Source: Anseranas semipalmata (lineage: Eukaryota; Chordata; Aves; Anseriformes; Anseranatidae). Taken from it: 64,000 bases of DNA. The notes below the pieces were generated by a model. It saw only the letters and a list, made by a program, of their open reading frames with translations. It did not search any database and had not been told where the DNA came from. Location of the stretch: NCBI GenBank assembly GCA_013399115.1, contig VXAA01000613.1, forward strand, positions 307,589 through 371,588, written 5' to 3'. A program made the position numbers and the translations under genes. Shown here piece by piece: positions 1 through 9,865 of the stretch. Positions within the stretch are counted from its first letter, which is position 1, and each line of letters begins with the position of its first letter.

Positions 1-40
1 ATACATTCAGCAGCTCTCAAATCTATCAAAGTTTTAGTTC

Positions 41-97
41 ATTTTATTTTATTTTATTTTATTTTATTTTATTTTATTTTATTTTATTTTATTTTTT
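41..97. repeat. (ATTTT)n microsatellite
   Basis: Eleven uninterrupted copies of ATTTT at 41-95, ending in a short T run. The reverse complement is AAAAT, so this may have grown from an old retroelement poly-A tail, but no element body is visible beside it. It should be length-polymorphic. Confidence 0.97.
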
Positions 98-355
98 ATA
101 ATCTGCAGTCATTTCCTCAGAGAAATACCCCCAGTAAATACCTGCTCTAGAGAAACGATAATAAATCCTTAAAGGTGAACCTAAGTGCTTTTTCCCTCAT
201 GCGCTCCCTTTAAAAAAAAAGTAATATGTCTGAAAAAAAAAAAATCCACCTCTGAGAGCCCAAATCCTTAATAGTACATACATGGAGAGTGAATTACAAA
301 TAAATCCACTTTAAAGTGAAGTGGAAAGGATTTCTTAAGCACCTTTTAGGGCTTG
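98..355. promoter_or_regulatory. AT-rich island with A runs (weak candidate CNE)
   Basis: AT-rich sequence with A runs at 212-220 and 233-244, following the microsatellite. It has no compact cluster of factor motifs and may simply be decayed low-complexity DNA. Confidence 0.2.
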
Positions 356-1244
356 GATTCAGTGTATCTCCCGTCCCCACACCTGCTGGCATCGCCGGTC
401 AGCACCCACTGCCCTCAGCAAAAAGCAGGCAAGGGAAACTGAGGCACTGCCAGCCGTGATGGAAATCCATGAACTGAAGTCTCCAAAATGTAAAAGGATT
501 AAAAAAAGACACTTTTATTTTTTTCTCTTTTGCCTCCTATTTTTAAGCCCTCGGGATCTGCATTTCTGAGCTTTTGTGCTCAGCCACGCTGAATGGAGAC
601 TTCAAAGCAAAACGGAAAGTTGGGATTACAGCGCGACTCCCTGTCAGCTGGCGCTTCGGGAAAACCAGCTAGCACTTGGAAGCGGGCGCGAGCAAGCTCT
701 GCGCACTGAAAATACTGCTCTGAGAAAGGCGCACAGCTCCTGAACAGAAGCCCTACCATCCCTGAAAACAAAAAGCTTGCATAGAATGGGGAAAAAAACA
801 TATACAAATGTGTCTCTCTATATATTCACATGCATATGACTCCAAAGAACAGCTTAATCCCACAAACGCCTGCTGCTTGTGGTGCCTGCTGTGGGTCAGG
901 GCTAGAGCAGAGCCAGCTCCACCACCAGCAGCAGCCCAGCGGCACCACGAGGTGCTCCCAGACCAGGAGCGCACGCGTGCATCTGGATTTCTGGTTACCT
1001 CTGGAAATTAATTTCCAGATCAAAAGGAAACCGTTTAATGACAGAAAATAAATGGGGTTGGTGGAGGATGAAGAAAAGGACGAAAAACCCTGCGGCCCCA
1101 GGGCATTTCTTGCTGCCGAGGGGATTAATATTTCTGATGGGTTTTTAGGGGGAGAGAGGAGGAAGTTTGCGCTGGAGCAGAGTCCAAATTTGATTGCAAA
1201 CAAGAAACGTTTCAGGAGAAGAGAGCTACACCCAGGCACGCTCT
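356..1244. other. Mixed GC-rich spacer, no gene seen
   Basis: Short open frames occur on both strands but none is recognisable. A 15-base MIR-like scrap, GGGAAACTGAGGCAC, lies at 434-448. A perfect palindrome lies at 1000-1019 and a GCACGCGTGC palindrome just upstream at 971-980. Nothing else is supported. Confidence 0.7.
1000..1019. other. 20-bp perfect palindrome with AATTAATT core
   Basis: TCTGGAAATTAATTTCCAGA equals its own reverse complement. It nests a homeodomain-type AATTAATT core between GGAAA and TTTCC half-sites. It could be a dimeric factor site; no protein is implied by sequence alone. Confidence 0.9.
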
Positions 1245-1565
1245 GATCTATTAATCTTCTCCCTTGATCTAGAGGGTAGAACTAAAATGACGTTTGATGC
1301 TCTTTGCTGATCTCCGGAGGGCAAATCAAATAACAAATAAGGGGGAAAGCAGTCAGAAAAGATACAACACAGTTTATATGGCATAAAAATAGACATACAA
1401 AATAAGTATTAGGATTGCTGGTTTGGGGTTGTTTCTAGGAGGGAGGGAAGGACGTATTTGCTTGCTTGCAAAAAAGAGCTTTTCTTCCTATTTGATCTCT
1501 TAAATGTTGTGAATAATGAGACCTGATTATTCGATGGGTGGCCTGGCTGCCTTTTGCATATTCTC
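1245..1565. promoter_or_regulatory. AT-rich island (candidate CNE)
   Basis: Starts sharply after GC-rich sequence. It contains a TGACG CRE-like half-site near 1290, ATCAAAT and AACAAATAA words near 1325-1340, and GATTATTCGAT near 1525. No coding signal. Confidence 0.35.
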
Positions 1566-2560
1566 AGTTTGGTGACAACCGCATAGAGCCTGAAAGTGAC
1601 AGCTGAAGGACGTAGCGCCCTGCTACCTGGTGCAACGAGCACCCTCCTCTCTGTGGCATCGCTTCCCTGGGGGTGCCCAAGCACTCTGCAAGAGCAAGCC
1701 GAGTTTCGCTGCCACCTCCGTTCAGTGGCAGGCAAAAATCAGCCCCACTTCGAACGGCTGGGGAAACCGGGGCACAAAGAGGGGAAACAATTTGCCCACA
1801 CTGTCTCGATAACGGGGTTGTAAAAGGGATCCACGGCTACTTTTCCCTTCTGCCCACTAAGTGCATCTCCCTCCCTGAGCCGCCTGAGCGGCTCTGAATA
1901 ACTGCGTCGCTTTTCCTGCAATTTGCACAGGCCACACGCTGCTCCTTTCCTCCACTTGATAAATGTGATTGGCATTTCCATCTCCACAATGTGGTGTTTT
2001 TCCATTCCCAAAGGGAATCTCGGGTCTTTAGGGGCTCCCGGCTTGCTCTCAAGCAGCGTGGGAGCCATAAGACACAGGACAAAAGCCAGCATCCGTGGCA
2101 GGAGCACGGAGCACACGTGCACAGACACTAACGGCATTTTGCAGGGTTCCACCAGCGAGCAAACTGTCCCACTTGGACACAAACCCACAAGACACCCATG
2201 TTTTCCTCCAGTTGCCTTTTTTTTAGCCATTAGCTCCACCAACTGGCACATCCCCAAGGTGGAGGTCCCTCGCCAGTGCCTGTTGTTGCAGCGAACCGAG
2301 CCACGCTGCGTTCTCCCTGCATTAAATCCCATGACTTTGCATTTTCCTGGCTGGCACGAGCGGGCTGGGTGCCACCACTGAGCTCTCCCCGCTCCAGTGC
2401 TGCAGAGCCGGCCCCAAGCCCGCTCCCAGCAGGGCACAGCCGCAGCGTTTGGCCACACACACGGTACCCAACGCGCTGCGGTCCCCATCCCAAACCAGCC
2501 TTTTCAAACGCCACATCACACGTTCCCGCCTGGCTTCCCCAGAGGCACTTTCCTTTAAGG
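1566..2560. other. GC-rich spacer, no gene seen
   Basis: Long open frames on both strands here (up to 249 codons on the minus strand) have incoherent composition and mutually overlap. Apart from the SINE relic at 1755-1806, a small AT-richer patch at 1950-2000 carries TGATAAATGTGATTGGC. Nothing else stands out. Confidence 0.65.
1755..1806 (-). repeat. MIR/CORE-SINE relic
   Basis: Reading on the plus strand, GGGAAACCGGGGCACAAAGA continues to TTTGCCCACAC. This follows the order of the MIR antisense core (GGAAACTGAGGCACAGAGAGG ... CTTGCCCAAGGTCACAC), with a few substitutions. Family assignment is from remembered consensus, not alignment. Confidence 0.5.
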
Positions 2561-2564
2561 AAAG

Positions 2565-2790
2565 GACTGGGTTTTGTTGGGTTTTGTTTCTTTTATTTTT
2601 TTTCCTCTTAGGCCTGAACGGTTTAACGAGCGTCCTTTTGACCTAGGAAACTTAGTTTTAATTTTCATCACTTTATCCAGAGAACAATGTGTCCTGGGGG
2701 CATCTTTGAGCACAATGTACACTTTCATCATCAAAACAAATGCTAGAAATACCCATCTGCCATGTTATCAGAGCGTATTGGCTCACTGAG
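2565..2790. promoter_or_regulatory. AT-rich island with acceptor-like tract (candidate CNE)
   Basis: A long T/C tract ends in TTAG at 2608-2611, resembling a 3' splice site. The following 70-codon frame has no recognisable domain. The island also holds AACAATG (SOX-like) and a run of ATCATCAAAACAAATGC. It may be regulatory, or an acceptor of an unannotated non-coding transcript. Confidence 0.35.
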
Positions 2791-3420
2791 CCGGACACCG
2801 CTTAGGGGACAAGGGAGGCTTTTACTCTTCTCAAAGTCATGAGTGCTCCCTCTAAGCTCTTTAGCATTAGAGACTCCTGCAGAGATGGGTATTAAAAGCT
2901 CCATTTCTCTTTTCCCTAGTCAGGAATGACGAGAGATGGAGCTTTCGTAGGAGATTTCTGCTCCTACGGGGAGAAAATAAGAGCAGATCCTCCTCTAGCT
3001 ATCCCTGGGCACCCTGCAGGGTCTCAGGGCTCCCAGGCGATGCTGCTCACTGCCAGGGATGGAGAAGCGAGCCAGACCCGAAGGCAAGGAGTCGCCTCCG
3101 AGCCCAAAGTCACCCAGGGCAAGCAAGCACCCAGAAAGGCTCCACCTCTGCTCTCTGCCCCAGGAAGGGGCGACATCTCCATCTGAGCGGCTCCAACCCT
3201 CGCCGTGCCTTTGCTCCACATCCAGTGGGACCTGGTGCGGGTTTGACTGATCCCCTCCGTTCAGCTCCCCCAGCGCCCAGGCCCTGCCAGTTCCCCCTCT
3301 GGCATTCAGATAAACAAGGGGCTTCTGATCCCCAGCTTTATAGGATTTGCCTCCTTCAGGTCCCTTCCCCAACCCCACTTCTCGAGGAGGTTTGCGAGCT
3401 GCAGCCTCGTCTCCATTTCA
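2791..3420. other. GC-rich spacer, no gene seen
   Basis: A mildly AT-rich patch at 2820-2925 precedes sequence with several C-runs at 3252-3296, where one loop is just too long for a canonical quadruplex. No coding or RNA gene is supported. Confidence 0.65.
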
Positions 3421-3605
3421 GACTGGAATAATTTGGAATAAGTTATAATAATAGTAAACATAGTAAAAACAACAACAAATCAAACATGCTTTGTTAGTCC
3501 CTAGGCACATGCATTTGTCTTCCAAGCGACAAAGTAATCACATTTTTGGTTTTAATTTATTACGTGCATTACAGTCGGTGCCTAGGGGCATTATCACAAG
3601 TCACA
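3421..3605. promoter_or_regulatory. AT-rich island with 10-bp inverted repeat (candidate CNE)
   Basis: CCCTAGGCAC at 3499-3508 is exactly mirrored by GTGCCTAGGG at 3578-3587. Between them are ATGCAT, GTAATCAC and TTTAATTTATTA words. The flanks are GC-rich. The inverted arms may be chance or a cruciform-capable element. Confidence 0.4.
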
Positions 3606-3819
3606 GCCCCAGTGTGCGACAGGAAGAGTCGAGGCTCTTAAATCTTCACCTCCTTTAACTTTTCCACCTGCCATCGGCTCCAGAGACATCGTCTTCCCCC
3701 ATCTGGTTGAAAGGGGGCCCAGGGACAGCATCCCAGCCCTATGGCAAGGGGTCACCCCTCCAGCTTGCACCCGGGCACCGCTGGGAGCCAGCGGCTTGCT
3801 GAGCGGCACTAGCACGAGG

Positions 3820-3985
3820 GCAGTGTTTAATTTCCTCAGGATCTGGCACGGAGAAGTCTATTTCTACCTGTTAGGTTTTACGTTCTCCCTTCAAACGGCC
3901 TCAAAACATAATGCCCATCATTACTGTTTATGGGACATCAATATGCACGAATAATGCCTACAAAATGCAGAGAAAAGCAGAGTCC
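3820..3985. promoter_or_regulatory. AT-rich island (candidate CNE)
   Basis: Contains CATAATGCC, CATTACTGTTTATGG and AATATGCA (octamer-like) words in a compact block between GC-rich stretches. Confidence 0.35.
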
Positions 3986-4910
3986 GTCCACAAATGGCAC
4001 AACCAAGACAGCCGCAGGGACACATGGCTTGGGACCGGGTACGGAGAGGGATGAGCAGTGGCAGCAGCAGGCTCACGGGGGGCTCAGCATCTTCTTGGCC
4101 ACAGGAGAACGTGGAAGGACGGAGCAGGAGGTGCGAGCCTGCTGGCTGGGTACGGCTCTCTGCACCGAGCAGGCACCGGGCAGGGCTCGCAGGAGAAAGC
4201 TCCAGGCTCAGGGAGCATGCAGCAAGGAGGAAGAGGATTTTCTCCCCTCTTTGACCACAGGTTCACGGGTGCTGCCAGTATTTTAGCACAGCAGGTAGAG
4301 GCTTGTACTAAAGCCAGCGGATAAGGAGCGCAGCCTCTACAGGCCCTTCAAATCTGCGTCCTGCACGAGACACAAAACCTCTTTGTATAGGAACAACACC
4401 GGTGTCCTAATGTGCGTGCACAAATAGGCTTGTTAGTGTGCTTGGGGGGCTCTGCATCGTGCAGCATCAGGTCAGGATAAGCAATGCGTCCCTGCTGGAC
4501 CAGAGGGGTAGGGAATGGGATGGGGGCTGCGATTTCCTCCCCCAAGATTACGCCGAGAGAAATCTTTGCTGTGAACCAGACTAATCACATTTCTTGCCAA
4601 GGAGCACAAGCCTTTTGGCAGGTAGGGGATGGAGCTCAGGAGCTGACAGGTCTCTCTGCCGTCTACAGCTGATGAAGTGTCAAATGAGATGGAACAGAAA
4701 AGAGAGACCCATCTGGGGAAGCTGGGCTGATTGAGACGAGGAGAAGAAGGAGGAGGAAGAGGAGGAGCTGGCTGCAGCATTGCAGGGACCCAGGCACGGC
4801 AGAAGGGGCACCCTGGAGCTGGCCAGTCCCCACGGTCACTTCTCACCCTCTGCCACCGGCTGGCACGAAGCAGAAGCAGCCTTTGCAATTGCCAGCAGTC
4901 AGCGGTGACA
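3986..4910. other. GC-rich spacer, no gene seen
   Basis: Carries the quadruplex tract at 4505-4526 and a GGA/GAA purine stretch at about 4736-4770. Overlapping open frames on both strands are unrecognisable. Confidence 0.65.
4505..4526 (+). other. G-quadruplex motif
   Basis: Four G runs of 4, 3, 3 and 5 separated by loops TA, AAT and AT. Short loops predict a stable quadruplex on the plus strand. Confidence 0.85.
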
Positions 4911-4911
4911 G

Positions 4912-4980
4912 CACTCGCAATCCTCAATGAAAATAATGATGATCATTAATTACCGTCCCTATTCATTAATGTAAGAGGGG
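4912..4980. promoter_or_regulatory. Short homeodomain-word island (candidate CNE)
   Basis: TAATTA at 4947-4952 sits between ATGATGATCATT and TCATTAAT (4963-4970), giving several homeodomain/POU-type words within about 50 bp in otherwise GC-rich DNA. Confidence 0.4.
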
Positions 4981-5374
4981 GTCCCTGGACAGGCTCCTTT
5001 GGATCTGACAGGTAGCCCGGGGCCCTTGGGCCCAGGACGATGGAGAAGTGCTGCGGCAGAAGAGCCTGATCAGCGCTGCAAAAACTGGGGGTGGACAGAA
5101 GTCCACGACTCCCACCACCAGCATCCAGCTGACCCCCCAAATTGCTGCGCAGACCTGGGCCAGGGCTGCAACTGGAACAGGGGCAGGGATGGAGACACGC
5201 TGAGAGGAGCAGTAAATGCACCGGGGCGGCATTGGTAGGGCTGGAACAAAGCTAAGCCAGAAATTGCACCTCAGAACCAAAAAGGTGCCCAGCACATCAG
5301 GTGGATGCAAAAACTCCTTCTCAGACCCCAAAGCCAAACACACCCAGCCATGAGGTTCTGTGTTTCATGATACG
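4981..5374. other. GC-rich spacer, no gene seen
   Basis: No supported gene, repeat or motif cluster. Confidence 0.6.
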
Positions 5375-5519
5375 TTAACAGGATCAGCAAAACAAGGTCA
5401 GCATGTAAAATACAGCTGCTTTGGAGATCACAAAAAATACTTCAATCTGCAGTGGCTTTTCACCTCTAGGGGCCTGTGAACTGGTACAGCGTATCTGCTC
5501 ATTTAGCTGATCCTGTTAA
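5375..5519. repeat. 14-bp perfect inverted repeat bounding a 145-bp segment
   Basis: TTAACAGGATCAGC at 5375-5388 and its exact reverse complement GCTGATCCTGTTAA at 5506-5519 enclose 117 bp of moderately AT-rich sequence. No transposase and no flanking target-site duplication were seen. It could be a short MITE-like relic, a cruciform, or a paired regulatory site. Confidence 0.85.
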
Positions 5520-6565
5520 AAAGGTATCAGGATAAAGCGGAGGGGAAAAAGCCCTTCATCGCGTGAACCGAGCCAGGGAAAACTTTCCCTCTAGCAAGTC
5601 TCTGGCAAAAATCCCAGCCCCACTGCACCAGCGGTTTGAAACCCAAACAGGAGGTCCTGCTGCTCCTGAAGCGTACCCACGGCGGGGACAATGCTGCCGG
5701 CCACGGGCACATCCTGTGATGCTCCCGGGGAGCTGGGTCTGCAAGCAGGGGTGGCCTTTGTGCTGACAGCACGGAGGGCAGGCAGCTCTGGTCAGAGCAG
5801 CGGTGCTGTGCCAGGAAGGATGCGAGGCACAAGGCGCTGTGATAGAGACATCACGGGCGACTAGGCATGAGAGAGAGGGAAGAGCCGTCCTCACACACCG
5901 CTAAAACCAGCAGTGAGAGAAAGCTGCAAACCAAGGGAAGGTAAAGAACCGGCTATGACAAGGTTATCTGGCCCCGGCGGCAGGCTGGAGGAGAAAACCC
6001 CGGCTCTGAGGCCGCCCCGCAGGCACGCGGGGTCGGTTCTGCAGCATCTTGTCCTGCAGGAGTGGGAAGGAAGGGAAGAGCACATTTTTGGGAAAAGTAG
6101 AGCAGGGCAGTAGAAACACCAGCACAGGCTGGGCAAATCCCAAAGGATACAGGGTTCCTTTGTTTGGTGTGAAGAGGATCCACACCGTGAAATGCCAGCA
6201 AAGCATGAAGGGGCAGGAGTCCATCCTTACACAACAACTCCTTGCTCCTGGAGATCTCCTAGAGGATGAGCGCACCTCATCCCACCAGGAAACACCCAAC
6301 CGGTGACCGAGCCCTAGGTACGGCCATAACGAAGGCAGCACTCCAACTTCCCACCCTCACTTCCCACTGGGATGAAGGGGAATGAGTCTAGGAGCTGCCT
6401 ACTCACTGCTCACCCGCAGTATTTCAGCTGGCCACAGCTCCTGCCACATGCTGGCGAAGCAGGGGCACCAGCCCTGAGCCCACCAGCAAACAATCTGCAG
6501 TTCCTTTTAGCCCTTAACATCACTAAATCTCCCTTAAGGAGAGGGTTAGTAGCATTATTTCAGTG
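5520..6565. other. GC-rich spacer, no gene seen
   Basis: Open frames up to 125 codons on both strands, none recognisable. Nothing else supported. Confidence 0.65.
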
Positions 6566-6656
6566 ATGCAGAGAAGACAAGTGAGGTTTTGGGGCAGCAG
6601 CTTGCCCAGCATCATCCGAAATCCCCGTAGCAGAGCGGCGAGCTGGAACTGGCTCT
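6566..6656 (-). repeat. MIR/CORE-SINE relic
   Basis: The order GCAGAGAAGACAAGTGA ... CAGCTTGCCCAGCATCA ... GCAGAGCGGCGAGCTGGAA parallels the antisense MIR body (CAGAGAGGTTAAGTGA / CTTGCCCAAGGTCA / GCAGAGCTGGGA). Strongly diverged. Confidence 0.45.
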
Positions 6657-6734
6657 TAAATTTAGCTGCGCTATTCATCCCAGGGGACGCTGCTGCAAAA
6701 CATCCAGCCTGGAAAGAGCAGGGACAAGGAGCCA

Positions 6735-7170
6735 TCCTGCGCGGTGCTGCAGGATGCGCGCTCGGCCGGGCAGGCACATCAAGGGAACGCCGCTGCCGGC
6801 GCTCGGGGCCAATTCTGCCCAGATTGCTTCCACCGGATCGGAAAGAAAATTGAAAAGATTGCGGCACGCGCACGCACGCCACGCGGGAAGGCACCGCTCG
6901 GTGCCTCCAGCCGTGACCTTTATTTTCCATTAATGGACCTGGGCAAGCGTCGGCTGTGTTTGAAGCTGCATAAAATGAACCGAAAATAAGAGGGATAAAC
7001 AGTAGCAGTTAAGGTGCCTTTTTTTTTTTTTTGGTTGTTTTTCCTAGAGGAATACTGAACCAACTGCAGCGAAGCCGCTGACACGCGGCGAGCTGCTTAT
7101 GGGCGTTGACAAGTTGCTGGAACCAGCTCGCAGCCCGGGGCTGCCAAAAGCCCCGGCCGCGGAGGAGCAC
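6735..7170. promoter_or_regulatory. CpG cluster enclosing a small AT-rich core
   Basis: CpG is dense at 6735-6905, including a run of alternating GCACG words near 6870, and again at 7070-7165. Between them, 6905-7015 is AT-rich with TTTATTTTCCATTAATGG. A T14 run lies at 7019-7032. This resembles a small CpG island flanking a regulatory core; no transcript start is visible. Confidence 0.4.
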
Positions 7171-7925
7171 TGCTCTGTGGGGACACGTTTGCAAGCCCCC
7201 AGATGTCAAAAAGCGTCTGGTTCAAATGCCAGCAGGGCAGAGCCATCCCATCCCTCCTCAGAGGGAAAAAGGAAAAAATAACCGAGCACCTCTACGGCTA
7301 CGTACCGGTAAGTGAAGGCAAGGAGACAAGGTAGAGGAAGGTGATGCTGAGAGCTGCGTTATTTTTATACCAGCACGCATGCCCTAAGCATCTGTTATCC
7401 ACCCCATGGACACCTTTTGCTGCCCCATTTGGGGTATTTTGCCCCATCGCTCCTGCAAATCACTGAGCATCATGCATTTGGTAAAGCCTGCAGCAAAAAG
7501 AGGGCTCTGAATTAGGCTCATACACGCACAAATTGCCAGCAGAGGGAAAGAAGCCAGCCTGAAACTTTTAAAAACATTAACCTCCAATGGTATTTACACA
7601 GCAAACAGGGAGCTCGCTCGAATTAAAAGGCAATGTTTTGCTTTCCTCTGCTATTCCCCTGGCACCCAGCAGCTGCGCGGTGTCCCAGTGGCAGGCAGGG
7701 AGCGAGGGGCCGAGACGCCCGAGGCCACAGGGATGGGCTCAGCCCCCAGCCCAGGGCTCTCCTCCACCCCTGCACAGCCTCGGGGCCACCGTGCCACGCA
7801 GCTCTGGTTTATAACATTCAGGGGTCTTCCTGGCCTTCAGGGGATTTTATATGTGGCAGCTCGGCGAGGTGCGGGAAGGTGTGTTGGGTTGGGTTGAGAA
7901 AAGCAGTTTTAAGATTCCCGTGCAC
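7171..7925. other. Spacer with donor-like site, no gene seen
   Basis: CCG/GTAAGTG at 7305-7314 matches the 5' splice-site consensus, but no convincing exon precedes it. The remainder is GC-rich with no supported feature. Confidence 0.5.
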
Positions 7926-7929
7926 GCTG

Positions 7930-8225
7930 TGCGGGACCGCCAACTCTTTAATACTTTAAGTCCAGGCTCATCTCCCAGCTAGACCTTTAATTTAAATTTA
8001 ACTGGATAGCTGCTCCATGTTTAATAAATAACTATTGATTATTTAAAGAGCACCTGGGTTGAGGTTTTACCACCTAAGGCTGGGTACACACGTAAAAAGG
8101 CGCAGCACCTATTACTGCCTTATTAAGCCATAGTCCTAGGCATGTGCTTAACAGCCACTTGCTATTTAATCAGCCAGTGAATTCAGGGTTTATTGGCATT
8201 TATTTATATTTACCCCCAACAGGGA
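7930..8225. promoter_or_regulatory. Long AT-rich island (candidate CNE)
   Basis: Contains TTTAATTTAAATTTAA near 7988, TGATTATTTAAAG near 8035, TATTTAATCAGCC near 8163 and TTTATTGGC near 8190. These are several posterior-HOX and homeodomain-type words over 300 bp. Both borders to GC-rich DNA are sharp. Confidence 0.45.
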
Positions 8226-8484
8226 CGTGGCCCTGACAGCCATGGGGATGCCAGCACCACGGGCATATGGCCGCGCAGCATCCTCAAGCCAAGCTGCGCC
8301 CCAGCCCTGATCTCCCACGCAACCACGCACGGAACCCTCAGCTCCCAAAAACCAAGCCCCAAGCCCCCATCTCCTCCTCCGCTACCGCACCTCGCCGGGA
8401 ACACTCTTAAAATCCCCACAGGAGCAAATTAAGCCCCGCGGTTTGCGGCAGGCGGTGTCTGTGTCTCACCCTTCCCCTGGACTT
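8226..8484. other. GC-rich spacer
   Basis: C-rich sequence near 8355-8375 with three C-runs but not a full quadruplex. No gene. Confidence 0.55.
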
Positions 8485-8665
8485 GGCATTACCATATTTC
8501 ACGCTGAACGCGAGATATTTAAAGGTAAGTTTCCATCAGGATCCATGAGGATTTATCTACGCGGGCTCCCATTAGCGGTAATAAGATGAAGGCGATCAGC
8601 CTCATACATTTCACTTTGGCCAGTATAAATGCCTTCACATTCATTAGACAGATGTCTGCTGGAGT
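8485..8665. promoter_or_regulatory. AT-rich island with donor-like site (candidate CNE)
   Basis: ATATTTAAAGGTAAGT includes a near-perfect 5' splice consensus (AAAG/GTAAGT at 8521-8530). CCATTAGCGGTAATAAGATG near 8569 and GACAGATG near 8647 are further notable words. It could be purely regulatory or mark an exon end in a non-coding transcript. Confidence 0.4.
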
Positions 8666-8671
8666 CACAGG

Positions 8672-8728
8672 CAGGAAAGAGGGGAGGAAAAAGAAAGAAA
8701 GGGAAGAAAAGGAAGAAAAAAACACTCC
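8672..8728. repeat. Purine-rich GGAA/GAAA tract
   Basis: Almost uninterrupted A/G with many GGAA and GAAA units. Prone to slippage and to triplex formation. Confidence 0.75.
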
Positions 8729-9170
8729 CAGGCTACTTTTAGCTTTGTCTGTGCTGGGAAAGCGGTTGGGCTTAGCAGAGGCTCAGCAAACGTCAGCGGG
8801 GAGGGTGACAAGGCAGCCCGATAGACCCCGACCCTTCCCCATTTGCCAGCGTTTGTCCCAGCAGACGCAGCCCTCGCCCTCCTTGCTGGGTGGGCTGGGG
8901 GTTTGGTCGTCACTTTGCAGGATTTCTGCTTGCTCATTTGCTCCATCCCAGCGGAGGTTGCCATCTGCCAGCGCGTCACCCCGACAGGCGATTTTGTCAG
9001 TGCCACGGTCTGCGTCACTGTGAAGGTGACACTTTCCAGGGGTCCAGCTGCTTTTTTTTTTTTTTTTTTTGTCTGCGTTTGTTTTATTTGCTGAGCAACT
9101 TCAAAAAATAAAATAAAATTCAAACACAACCAGAAAAAAAATCGTTGTCACAAAACTCTAAGCTTTCAGC
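8729..9170. other. Spacer with T19 run
   Basis: GC-rich to about 9050, then a T19 homopolymer at 9052-9070, followed by A-rich sequence AAAAAATAAAATAAAATTC near 9105. No gene. Confidence 0.6.
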
Positions 9171-9265
9171 TGTTATTATTGTTCCAGTGAGCCCCAGAGA
9201 TAACGGCTGGAATCAGGACCCTGCTGTGTACTTCACAAACATGCAAAAACAGCCCATCCCTTCAG
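9171..9265 (+). repeat. Amniote MIR-type SINE relic
   Basis: The order TTATTATTGTTCCAGTGAGCCCC ... GGAATCAGGACCC ... TGTG ... ACAAACATGCAAAAACAGCCC tracks the tail of the sauropsid MIR consensus (TTATTATTTGTATT.CAGTAGCGCC / ATCAGGGCCCC.TTGTGCTAGGC / ACAAACACA...GACAGTCCC). This is the best repeat match in the window and supports an amniote, probably sauropsid, source. Strand is as remembered for that consensus. Confidence 0.6.
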
Positions 9266-9711
9266 AAAAAGTCAGCACTTGCTCTGTATTATAGTACAGC
9301 CTGTGGAGATTTGGTGCTAAGCACTGCAGACGTGTAGGATGTCTTATCACTCACTCACACCAAAGGATGTTAACTCTGAAGCATACTGATGGCAAGCTAA
9401 AAGTCACCTTCATGTTTTGGTACCTTGCTCAGCTATTCTTTGGCTTATTGTCAGACTTCTGCTTCCTCTCCAAGTAAAGGCACCTTAGCACCCTTAAACC
9501 GACCCAAAAAGGCCTTCAGAGAGCATTAACTCTGAGACAGCAGCCACACAGAGCTGGGTAACACACCAAAATCCTTTGTGCCATCAGCTCCCCACAGCCC
9601 CACCACCTGTCCCGGAGCCATGAAACATCCCCGCTACCTCCCCAGGTGGACACAGGGCGCACACAACCTTTGCAAAGCTGCACCACTGTCGAGCCAGGCC
9701 ACCACTTTCCT
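9266..9711. other. Unassigned spacer
   Basis: Moderate GC. The first 200 bp could be further old repeat sequence. No gene, motif cluster or tandem repeat supported. Confidence 0.5.
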
Positions 9712-9858
9712 GACATTACATTTGTTATCCCTAATTACCAGCTTGGCTTCATTTTGAAGTCATTTGCACTGATTACTCCGACTGCTGCCTTGGGTAGTCA
9801 ATGACATAGATTAACTAATCAGCACATAGGAAAATATTTTAAATATATGTATATTCAC
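9712..9858. promoter_or_regulatory. AT-rich island with TAATTA (candidate CNE)
   Basis: CTAATTACC (TAATTA at 9732-9737), TTTGCACTGATTACTCC and GATTAACTAATCAGC lie within 110 bp, ending in an A/T run near 9835-9855 next to the CR1-like relic. Confidence 0.45.
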
Positions 9859-9865
9859 CTAAATT

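Noticed and set aside
1739..2488. 249-codon minus-strand frame
   Set aside because: Trp/Cys/Gly-rich without domain, overlaps a SINE relic and plus-strand frames of similar quality.
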